Of a DNA stretch of 64,000 nt, positions 56,812 through 64,000 are shown in pieces (position 1 is the stretch's first letter; each line of letters begins with the position of its first letter). Source of the stretch: Amycolatopsis sp. DSM 110486. GTDB taxonomy: Bacteria; Actinomycetota; Actinomycetes; Mycobacteriales; Pseudonocardiaceae. The notes beneath the pieces were generated by a model. The model had not been told where the DNA came from and did no database searches. It saw nothing but the letters and a program-made list of their open reading frames with translations. Both the position numbers and the translations under genes were made by a program. The stretch is from contig NZ_CP080519.1 in NCBI RefSeq assembly GCF_019468465.1, forward strand, positions 6,317,001 to 6,381,000, written 5' to 3'.

Positions 56812-58335
56812 ATGGACCTGGGACTGTGGAGGATCGCCGCGGCCGAGCCCGACCGCGTGGCACTGGTGGATCCCGACGGCCGCGAGGTCGGCTATGGCGA
56901 GCTGGCGGCGAAAGCCAACCGCTACGCGCTGGGCCTGCGCGAGCTCGGGCTCGAGGCCGGCGACGCGATCGTGCTGCTGCAGCCCAACGGCGACGAGCTG
57001 CTGGCCGCGTACTTCGCCGCGATCGAATCGGGGCTGTACGTGGTGGTGGTCAACTGGCACCTCGTCGCGCCGGAGGTCGCGTACATCCTGGCCGACAGCG
57101 GCGCGAAGGCTTTCCTCGCGCACGAGCGGTTCGCGGACGTCGCCGTGGCGGCCGCGGACGAGGCCGGGATCACGGCACGGTTCGCCGTGGGCGACGTGCC
57201 CGGCTTCCGGAGGATGGAAGAGCTGGGCGCGGGCCTGGGCGACGGGCGGCCGTCCGGCCGGACGGCGGGGTCGCCGATGCTCTACACGTCGGGCACCACG
57301 GGCCGGCCCAAGGGCGTCCGGCGGCCGCTGACGGGCGCCGACCCGGACGAGGTGCCGGCGGCGTCGACGTGGTTCTTCGGGATCTTCGGCCTGGCGCCTT
57401 TCGACGGGCACGTGCACCTGTGCGGTTCGCCGCTCTACCACACGGCCGTGCTGAACTTCGTCGCGATTTCCGTGCAGCTGGGCCACACCGCGGTGCTCAT
57501 GGACCGCTGGGACGCGGCCGACATGCTGCGCCTGATCGAGCGCCACCGCGTGACGCACAGCCACATGGTGCCCACGCAGTTCCGCCGCCTTCTCGCCCTG
57601 CCACCCGACGTGCGGTCGGGTTTCGACCTTTCCTCGCTGCGCGTGATGATCCACGGCGCCGCCCCCTGCCCGCTGGAGGTCAAGCGCCGGATGCTGGACT
57701 GGTGGGGCCCGGTCGTCACGGAGTACTACGCCGCCACGGAAGGCGGCGGCACCGTCATCGTGGGCGAGGAGTGGCTGCGCAAGCCGGGCTCCGTCGGCCT
57801 GCCCTGGCCGGGCTCGACCGTGCGCGTCCTGGACTCCGCCGGCGCCGAGGTGCCCGCCGGCGAAGTCGGCACGGTGTACTTGAAGATGGGCGACTCGTCC
57901 TTCGAATACCACCGCGACAGCCTGAAAACGCAACGCTCCCGCGTCGGCTCGCTCTTCACCCTTGGCGACATCGGCCACCTCGATTCCGACGGGTACCTGT
58001 ACCTCCACGACCGCGCCGCCGACCTCATCATCTCGGGCGGCGTGAACATCTACCCGGCCGAAATCGAGGGCGAGCTCGTGATGCACCCGAAGATCGCGGA
58101 CATCGCGGTGTTCGGCATCCCGCACGAGGACTGGGGCGAGGAGATCAAGGCGGTGGTGCAGCCGGCTCCCGGCGTCTCTCCTTCTGCCGACCTGACTTCG
58201 GAACTCCTGGCCTTCGCCGCGACGCGGTTGGCGCGGTTCAAACTGCCGCGGTCGGTGGATTATCTGGAGGAGCTGCCCAGGGATCCGAATGGGAAGCTGT
58301 ACAAGCGGAGGTTGAGGGAGCGGTACGTTTCCTGA
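56812..58335 (+). CDS. Acyl-CoA synthetase (FadD family)
   Basis: A 507-residue adenylate-forming ligase: P-loop MLYTSGTTGRPKGVRR near residue 160, YYAATEGGG near 305, YLYLHDRAADLIISGGVNIYP near 395, and the C-terminal GKLYKRRLRE. The KstR operator and the neighbouring ltp genes make a sterol side-chain acid a probable substrate. It is distinct from FadD3 and FadD19; exact FadD number not assignable. ATG 56812 follows GGAG. Confidence 0.85.
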   Translation: MDLGLWRIAAAEPDRVALVDPDGREVGYGELAAKANRYALGLRELGLEAGDAIVLLQPNGDELLAAYFAAIESGLYVVVVNWHLVAPEVAYILADSGAKAFLAHERFADVAVAAADEAGITARFAVGDVPGFRRMEELGAGLGDGRPSGRTAGSPMLYTSGTTGRPKGVRRPLTGADPDEVPAASTWFFGIFGLAPFDGHVHLCGSPLYHTAVLNFVAISVQLGHTAVLMDRWDAADMLRLIERHRVTHSHMVPTQFRRLLALPPDVRSGFDLSSLRVMIHGAAPCPLEVKRRMLDWWGPVVTEYYAATEGGGTVIVGEEWLRKPGSVGLPWPGSTVRVLDSAGAEVPAGEVGTVYLKMGDSSFEYHRDSLKTQRSRVGSLFTLGDIGHLDSDGYLYLHDRAADLIISGGVNIYPAEIEGELVMHPKIADIAVFGIPHEDWGEEIKAVVQPAPGVSPSADLTSELLAFAATRLARFKLPRSVDYLEELPRDPNGKLYKRRLRERYVS

Positions 58336-58337
58336 GC

Positions 58338-58362
58338 GGTGAGGCCGGGTCCCGGCCTCACC
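58338..58362. terminator. Hairpin between the synthetase and echA19
   Basis: GGTGAGGCCGGG and CCCGGCCTCACC form a long GC stem almost without loop, starting three bases after the synthetase stop codon, between converging genes. Confidence 0.65.
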
Positions 58363-58373
58363 GGACGTCCGGC

Positions 58374-59162
58374 TCAGCGACCCTCGAACCGTGGCTTCCT
58401 CTTCTCCGCAAACGCCCTCGGCCCCTCCTTCGCATCTGCCGAGGCGAAGACCTCGATGCCGTACTTCGCGTCCAGTTTGAAGGCGTCGTTTTCCGGCAGG
58501 GCTTCCGTGTCGCGCAGGGTGCGGAGGATGGCGCGGACGGCGAGGGGGCCGTTGGCGTTGATGAGCGACGCCAGCTCCAGTGCGCGGGACAGGGCGGTGC
58601 CGTCCGGGACGACGTGGCCGATGAGGCCGCAGGCCAGAGCTTCGGAGGCTGACAGGTGGCGGCCGGTCAGCAGGAGGTCCGCCGCGAGCGTGTAGGGGAT
58701 CTGCCGGGGGAGGCGCACGGCGGAGCCGCCCATCGGGAACAGGCCCCAGCGGGCCTCGGAGACGCCGAAGCGGGCGGACTCGCCGGCGACGCGGATGTCG
58801 GTGGCCTGGAGGATTTCGGTGCCGCCGGCGATGGCGGGGCCCTCGACGGCGGCGAGGAGCGGTTTCGTCAACCGGCGGCCTTTCAGCAGGCCGTCGATGC
58901 GGCTCGGGTCGAAGGCGCCCGAATCGAACGCGTCCGACGGGGCGTTGCGGGACATCGACTTCAGGTCGGCGCCCGCGCAAAAGGCGCCGCCGGCGCCGGT
59001 GAGGATGCAGGAGCGCACCTCGGGATCGGTGTCCACGCGGTCCCACGCCGAGGTCATGATCGCGAGCATCTCGCCCGTGAGCGCGTTGCGGGCCTCGGGG
59101 CGGTTCATCGTGACCACGAGGGTCTGGCCTTCCAGGGACACGAGAGCGTGGGGCGCGGCCAA
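58374..59162 (-). CDS. echA19: EchA19, steroid enoyl-CoA hydratase
   Basis: A 262-residue crotonase. [19 protein letters not shown] at the start, [15 protein letters not shown] and [19 protein letters not shown] oxyanion motifs, and the [13 protein letters not shown] end typical of EchA19, which hydrates steroid enoyl-CoA side chains. A TTG at 59162 is used: it gives the family length and follows GGGAGG by five bases. Divergent from fadD19 over a KstR-like site. Confidence 0.89.
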   Translation of the reverse strand: MAAPHALVSLEGQTLVVTMNRPEARNALTGEMLAIMTSAWDRVDTDPEVRSCILTGAGGAFCAGADLKSMSRNAPSDAFDSGAFDPSRIDGLLKGRRLTKPLLAAVEGPAIAGGTEILQATDIRVAGESARFGVSEARWGLFPMGGSAVRLPRQIPYTLAADLLLTGRHLSASEALACGLIGHVVPDGTALSRALELASLINANGPLAVRAILRTLRDTEALPENDAFKLDAKYGIEVFASADAKEGPRAFAEKRKPRFEGR

Positions 59163-59198
59163 GGAAACCTCCCGGAGAACGCGGGCATTGCCCAGAAC

Positions 59199-59212
59199 GA
59201 TAACATGTTCTA
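59199..59212. promoter_or_regulatory. KstR-like operator between echA19 and fadD19
   Basis: GATAACATGTTCTA matches the KstR palindrome except at the first base; 11 bases before the fadD19 start and 36 before echA19. Confidence 0.7.
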
Positions 59213-59223
59213 CTTTGAGTGGT

Positions 59224-60816
59224 GTGGCACTCAACATCGCGGATCTACTCGAGCACGCCGTCGACGCCGTGCCGGAGCGTGTCGCGGTCGTGTGCGGCGC
59301 GAGGCAGGTGACGTTCGCCGAGCTGGAGGCTCGCGCGAACCGCCTGGCGCACCACCTCGCCGCCCACGGCGTGGGACCCGGGTCCCACATCGGTGTCTAT
59401 TCCCGCAACTCCATCGAGGCCCTGGAGTCGATGTTCGCCGCGTACAAGCTGCGCGCCGTCGCGGTGAACGTGAACTACCGCTACGTGCACGGCGAGCTGA
59501 AGTACCTGTTCGGCAACGCGGATCTGGTCGCCCTCGTGCACGAGCGCCGCTTTGCCGACAAGGTGGCGAAAGTCCTCCCCGAGACGCCGAAACTGAAACA
59601 CGTTGTCGTCGTCGAAGACGGGTCGGACGCGCCCTTCGAAGGCGTTGCGTACGAGGAAGCGCTGGCGCAGAACAACCCCTGCCGAGACTTCCCCGAACGC
59701 AGCGCCGACGACCTCTACATCCTCTACACCGGCGGCACCACCGGCTACCCGAAAGGCGTGCTCTGGCGCCACGAGGACATCTGGCGCGCGCTCGGCGGCG
59801 GCATCAACTTCGTCACGGGTGAGTACGTGCCCGACGAGTGGACGCTCGCCGAGCAGGGCAAGGCGGGCGCACTCGTCCGGCTGCCCGCCGCGCCGCTCAT
59901 CCACGGCGCCGCGCAGTGGGCCGCCTTCGGTGCGCTGTTCGCCGGCAGCCCGGTGGTGTTCGTGCCGCAGTTCGACGCGCACGACGTGTGGAAAGCCGTG
60001 CAGGAGCACAAGGTCCAGGTGCTGACCATCGTCGGCGACGCCATGGCGCGCCCGCTCGTGGAGGCCTACCGCGAGGGCGGCTACGACGCTTCGTCGCTCG
60101 TCGCCGTCTCCAGTCACGCCGCGCTGTTCTCGCAGTCGGTGAAGCAGGAGCTGCTCGGCCTGCTGCCCGGCGTCGTGCTCACCGACGCGATCGGCTCGTC
60201 GGAAAGCGGTTTCACCGGGATCGGTATGGTGGGCAAGGACTCCGACCACAGCGCCGGCACGCGGGTCGTGTTCGGCAAGGACGCGATCCTGCTCGACGAG
60301 GACGGCGCGGTCGTCGAGCGGAAGCCCGGCGCCGTCGGGCTCATCGGCCGCCGCGGCCACGTGCCCCTCGGCTACTACAACGACCCCGAGAAGAGCCGCA
60401 CGATGTTCGCCGACGTCGACGGCGTGCGCTACGTCGTGCCCGGCGACTACGCCCGCTACGAGGACGACGGCACCGTCACCCTGCTCGGGCGCGGCTCGCA
60501 GTGCGTGAACACCGGCGGCGAGAAGGTGTACCCCGAAGAGGTCGAGGGCGCGCTGAAATCCCACCCCGACGTGTTCGACGCGCTCGTGATCGGCGTGCCG
60601 GACGAGCGCCTCGGCCAGCGCGTGGCCGCCGTGGTGCAGCCGCGGCCTGGGGTGGCGCCCGACCTCGCGGCGATCGAGGCGCACGTGCGCACCGAGATCG
60701 CGGGCTACAAGGTGCCGCGCACGGTCTGGCTCGCCGACGAGATCGGCCGCTCGCCCAGCGGCAAACCCGACTACCCGTGGGCCCAGCGCTACGCCGCCGA
60801 ACACGAACCCGCCTAG
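59224..60816 (+). CDS. fadD19: FadD19, sterol side-chain CoA ligase
   Basis: A 530-residue ligase starting [20 protein letters not shown], as FadD19 does. P-loop [19 protein letters not shown] near residue 170, [10 protein letters not shown] near 320, and [22 protein letters not shown] near 435. FadD19 activates C-24-branched sterol side-chain acids, fitting the nearby Ltp3/Ltp4. GTG 59224. Confidence 0.92.
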   Translation: MALNIADLLEHAVDAVPERVAVVCGARQVTFAELEARANRLAHHLAAHGVGPGSHIGVYSRNSIEALESMFAAYKLRAVAVNVNYRYVHGELKYLFGNADLVALVHERRFADKVAKVLPETPKLKHVVVVEDGSDAPFEGVAYEEALAQNNPCRDFPERSADDLYILYTGGTTGYPKGVLWRHEDIWRALGGGINFVTGEYVPDEWTLAEQGKAGALVRLPAAPLIHGAAQWAAFGALFAGSPVVFVPQFDAHDVWKAVQEHKVQVLTIVGDAMARPLVEAYREGGYDASSLVAVSSHAALFSQSVKQELLGLLPGVVLTDAIGSSESGFTGIGMVGKDSDHSAGTRVVFGKDAILLDEDGAVVERKPGAVGLIGRRGHVPLGYYNDPEKSRTMFADVDGVRYVVPGDYARYEDDGTVTLLGRGSQCVNTGGEKVYPEEVEGALKSHPDVFDALVIGVPDERLGQRVAAVVQPRPGVAPDLAAIEAHVRTEIAGYKVPRTVWLADEIGRSPSGKPDYPWAQRYAAEHEPA

Positions 60817-60824
60817 GAGCGCGC

Positions 60825-61931
60825 ATGCGAACTTCCCTCTGCGACCGGCTGGGCATCGAGCTGCCGATCGTCGGCTTCACGCCGTCGGAGCACGTCGCCG
60901 CCGCGATCAGCCGCGCGGGTGGCCTCGGCGTGCTCGGCTGCGTGCGGTTCAACGACGCCGCCGAGCTCGACTCCGTGCTGTCCTGGATGGACGAGAACAC
61001 CGGCGGAAAGCCTTACGGCGTCGACATCGTGATGCCCGCGAAGATCCCCGCTGAGGGCACCCAGGTCGACCTCGCGAAGCTCATCCCCGACGCCCACCGG
61101 TCCTTTGTCGACAAAGTGCTGCGTGACCTCGCCGTGCCCCCGCTGCCCGACGACACCGACGAACGCGCCGGCGTGCTCGGCTGGCTGCATTCGGTCGCGC
61201 GGTCCCATGTGGACGTCGCGCTGAAGCACCGCATCAGCCTCATCGCCAACGCGCTGGGCTCGCCGCCCGAAGACGTGATCGAGCGCGCGCACGCCGCCGG
61301 TGTGCCCGTCGCGGCGCTCGCGGGCAAGGGTGAGCACGCGGCCCGCCATGTCGCCCGCGGCGTGGATCTCGTGGTGGCACAAGGGTACGAGGCCGGCGGG
61401 CACACCGGCGAGATCGCGTCGATGGTGCTGGTGCCGGAGATCGTCGACGCCGTCGGCGCACAGGTCCCGGTGCTCGCGGCCGGCGGCATCGGCTCCGGCC
61501 GGCAGGTCGCGGCCGCGCTGGCGCTCGGCGCGGCGGGGGTGTGGATGGGCTCGTTCTGGCTCGCCACCGAGGAGTACCGCCGCACCATGCCGGGCTCCGG
61601 CGCCATGCAGACGGCGCTGGTCAACGCGACGTCGGCCGACACCGTCCGCACCCGCATCTACACCGGCAAACCCGCCCGTCTGCTCAAAACGCGCTGGACG
61701 GACGCCTGGGCCGCTCCCGACGCGCCCGAGCCCCTGCCGATGCCGCTCCAGAACCTCCTGGTTTCCCACGCCCACAACCGCATCCACGCCGCGGACGACC
61801 CGGCCGTGGTGTCGATGCCGGTCGGGCAGATCGTCGGCCGGATGGACCGGGTCCGCCCGGTGGCCGAGGTGATGGCAGAGCTGGTGAGTGGCTACGAGGA
61901 AACGTTGGCACGGCTCGACAAGACGCGGTGA
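60825..61931 (+). CDS. Nitronate monooxygenase-family flavoprotein
   Basis: A 368-residue NMO-type FMN barrel: GFTPSEHVAAAISRAGGLGVLG at the start, VVAQGYEAGGHTGEIASM near 175, and VLAAGGIGSGRQVAAALALGAAGVWMG near 215. It follows fadD19 after eight bases and is probably co-transcribed. By analogy to IpdC it may be an enoyl-CoA or ketone reductase in side-chain removal rather than a nitronate enzyme; that is inference. Confidence 0.8.
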   Translation: MRTSLCDRLGIELPIVGFTPSEHVAAAISRAGGLGVLGCVRFNDAAELDSVLSWMDENTGGKPYGVDIVMPAKIPAEGTQVDLAKLIPDAHRSFVDKVLRDLAVPPLPDDTDERAGVLGWLHSVARSHVDVALKHRISLIANALGSPPEDVIERAHAAGVPVAALAGKGEHAARHVARGVDLVVAQGYEAGGHTGEIASMVLVPEIVDAVGAQVPVLAAGGIGSGRQVAAALALGAAGVWMGSFWLATEEYRRTMPGSGAMQTALVNATSADTVRTRIYTGKPARLLKTRWTDAWAAPDAPEPLPMPLQNLLVSHAHNRIHAADDPAVVSMPVGQIVGRMDRVRPVAEVMAELVSGYEETLARLDKTR

Positions 61932-61965
61932 GGTCCTTTCAGGACGATCCGCCTGAAAGGACCTC
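61930..61965. terminator. Bidirectional terminator after the NMO gene
   Basis: GAGGTCCTTTCAGG and CCTGAAAGGACCTC form a perfect 14-bp stem with an eight-base loop, beginning within the stop codon and lying between converging genes. Confidence 0.8.
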
Positions 61966-61972
61966 GCCCCCG

Positions 61973-62419
61973 TCAGCCGCAGGCCACCGGGCCAGAGCTG
62001 AAGCTGAAGTGGTCGATCGAGTGCGTGCCCATCACCAGCGTGCCGCTCACGTGTGCGCAGTGACCGTTGGCGCCGGTGACCAGCACGCCGCCCGCGTAGG
62101 TCTCGAAGGTGCCCGAGTCCTGTCCCGAGCCGGGAATCCCGTCGACCGTCATGGTCACGCTCATGGCGTGCTTGCCTGACGCGTTGTCGTAGACCTTCGC
62201 GCAGTTCGTGCCCCCGTTGGCACTGGAATACCTGAGCTCGACGGTGCCCTGCGTCTCGTCGACCGTGTTTTGCAAAGTCTTCGGGAAGCCACTGACCATG
62301 CTGCCCGGGCACATGCTGACGATCGAGTACCGCCCGGCCGCCTGTCCGGCCGGTGCTGCCGCCAAGACCGCGGTACCGACGAGCGCCACGGCACTGGCGA
62401 GCGTGAGAATCCTGCGCAT
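61973..62419 (-). CDS. Secreted SapA-like protein
   Basis: A 148-residue exported protein: signal peptide to about residue 28 (APAGQAAG), then a beta-rich region GTVELRYSSANGGTNCAKVY, TFETYAGGVLV and two further Cys residues. The pattern resembles spore-associated protein A of streptomycetes. ATG 62419 follows GGAAGG. Function unknown. Confidence 0.65.
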   Translation of the reverse strand: MRRILTLASAVALVGTAVLAAAPAGQAAGRYSIVSMCPGSMVSGFPKTLQNTVDETQGTVELRYSSANGGTNCAKVYDNASGKHAMSVTMTVDGIPGSGQDSGTFETYAGGVLVTGANGHCAHVSGTLVMGTHSIDHFSFSSGPVACG

Positions 62420-62539
62420 TGAAATCCTTCCCCAGACCGGGTCGCCCCTCGACCCGTTCGTCCCACCTTCGCGGCTGCCGGAGAGACGCGGCGAGTGATT
62501 TTCCGGCCAATGTCCGGTTCCGGCCACCGGGTGACCGCG

Positions 62540-63484
62540 CTACACCCAGCCGCGCTTGGCGGCAGCCACACCGGCGGCGAATCGGCTCTCGACCCGCAGG
62601 ATTTCGAGGATCGCGCACACGTGCCGGCGCACGGTCCGCTCGCCAGTGCCGGTGCTGCGGGCAATCGCCTCGTCGGTCAGCCCCGCGGCGAGCAGGGACA
62701 CCACCCGGCGACGGGCGGGGGTGAGCTCGTCGCCGTCGGCACCGTCGAGCGGCACGGTGTCCGGCGCGGCCCACAGTGCGTCGAACAGTGTCTTCGGCCC
62801 CGGCTCCGCCGGGGCGTGCGAGATCGCCTTTGAGCCGGCCTCCGGATTGTGCGGTCGGATCGGCCGGGGGCCGATCGCACCGCACAATCCGGAAGCCGGC
62901 GCGATCTCGCGCGTGGGGTGACGGCGTCGTCCACGTGCATCATCGGCATCCTCACCTGCTCCGACTTACGGACCTGCGCCCGCCGCGAGGGCGTCGGCGG
63001 GCGGCAGCAGCACACCCTCGCTCACCCGGTGCCCGCCAGTGCTGCCGGTGAACGTGGCACGCAGCAGCTGCCGCGGGGAGCGGTAGAGGCCGGACGCGAG
63101 CCGGGTCAGCTCGTCGTGGTCCTCGATAGCGCGAACCCCTTCGCGGTCGACCGCGGTGAAGCCGCCGGTCGGAGCGACGAGTGCGGTGAACCGTTCCCAG
63201 GTGCCCGCGAGATCGGCCTGCAGCTCGGAAATGTGCCGGTGCTGCCGATCGAGCAGTCGCCGCAACGCGACGGCCGGTGGTACGGCACGCGCGAACCGGT
63301 CCGCGCCCGAACCGCCGAAGCTGATCACCCCCGCCTCCTGCAGCTCACGCTCGGCCGGGGGCGTCCGGGTCGAATGCGCCCACGCCGACCGGCAGCCGGC
63401 CTGCGGCGTGAAGCCGGTCGTACGCCTCGCCGCCTCGGCCGAGACCAGGCCCGCGAGGACCTCCGTCCGTGTGCTCCCGCGCAT
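62540..63484 (-). pseudogene. Disrupted LuxR-type (TrmB-like N-terminus) transcriptional regulator
   Basis: The 3' part (62540-62887) encodes a normal C-terminal LuxR HTH: ELTPARRRVVSLLAAGLTD and RTVRRHVCAILEIL, preceded by TLFDALWAAPDTVPL. The 5' part (62966-63484) encodes a helical region (LLDRQHRHISELQADL) as in the N-terminal half of such regulators, then stops. A further fragment, SEQVRMPMMHVDD, sits in another frame between them. About 100 residues appear lost, and a 67-bp inverted repeat occupies the gap. The two ORFs could still make separate proteins, but together they look like one decayed gene. Confidence 0.6.
62834..62900. repeat. 67-bp near-perfect inverted repeat
   Basis: Two 32-base arms (62834-62865 and 62869-62900) beginning and ending GCCGGC...GCCGGC pair at 29 of 32 positions around a three-base loop. 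The size and its position in a broken gene suggest a small mobile hairpin (REP/MITE-like) or a cruciform-derived rearrangement. Confidence 0.75.
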
Positions 63485-63590
63485 GCCGCCCCCTGTGGTT
63501 CGCCCCTTTCCGGCAAGTCGGGTAATCGGCTGCTCACGTTACGGAAGCGGCGTGCCCGAACGGTGCACGCCGCTTCCGGTCCGCAGGAGG

Positions 63591-64000
<410 letters not shown>

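Overview
This is a high-GC chromosomal window from an actinomycete. The gene complement (SARP-type regulator, GTG/TTG starts, overlapping gene chains, two KstR-type steroid regulons) points to Pseudonocardiaceae, most likely Amycolatopsis or a close relative. That placement is inferred from protein style only. No rRNA, tRNA, CRISPR array, prophage or transposase was seen.

The theme is sterol/steroid catabolism, laid out as islands separated by unrelated genes. (1) 1-4556: a KstD-like flavoprotein end, then hsaA-hsaD-hsaC-hsaB for opening rings A and B. (2) 10843-21444: the KstR2 regulon core. fadD3-(echA)-fadE31-fadE32-fadE33 runs leftward and fadE30-ipdF-kstR2-fadA6 runs rightward from one shared operator, for removal of rings C and D. 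(3) 42215-47295: echA20-ipdA-ipdB-ipdC leftward and two SDR genes rightward, again around a KstR2-like site. (4) 49012-51653: fadA5 and cyp125 diverging over two perfect KstR operators (side-chain start and thiolysis). (5) 53529-61931: a DUF35 protein with Ltp4 and Ltp3 (aldolase-type thiolase folds), an acyl-CoA synthetase, echA19, fadD19 and a nitronate-monooxygenase-like protein. KstR sites lie in both divergent promoters; this is the set expected for C-24-branched sterol side chains.

Between the islands lie: an Smr protein, a secreted I36-type inhibitor, a large SARP-NACHT-membrane fusion, an MBL-fold hydrolase and a fatty-acid desaturase (4.5-10.8 kb); an ECF sigma/anti-sigma pair divergent from a tight five-gene operon (lipoprotein, DUF4142, membrane cytochrome, ferredoxin, ferredoxin reductase; 21.5-26.5 kb); a DUF1996 protein with two tiny ORFs; a double-domain AsnC regulator divergent from a peptide/amide-use operon (M20 hydrolase, DUF3311, sodium symporter, amidohydrolase); a sedolisin, a two-component system and membrane proteins (34-41 kb); and, at the right edge, a secreted SapA-like protein, a broken LuxR-type regulator split by a 67-bp hairpin, and a partial trypsin-like protease.

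The most unusual signal is a set of tandem 'echo' duplications inside and at the ends of the steroid genes between 2.6 and 16.2 kb. The hsaC start and stop regions are each repeated. The 5' end of the echA gene is repeated about five times in 88-bp steps between fadD3 and echA, giving chains of translationally coupled micro-ORFs. EchA has a C-terminal tail of 51-bp repeats. FadE32 and FadE33 carry low-complexity insertions at the same homologous loop (36-bp units in FadE32). All in-gene repeats preserve the frame.
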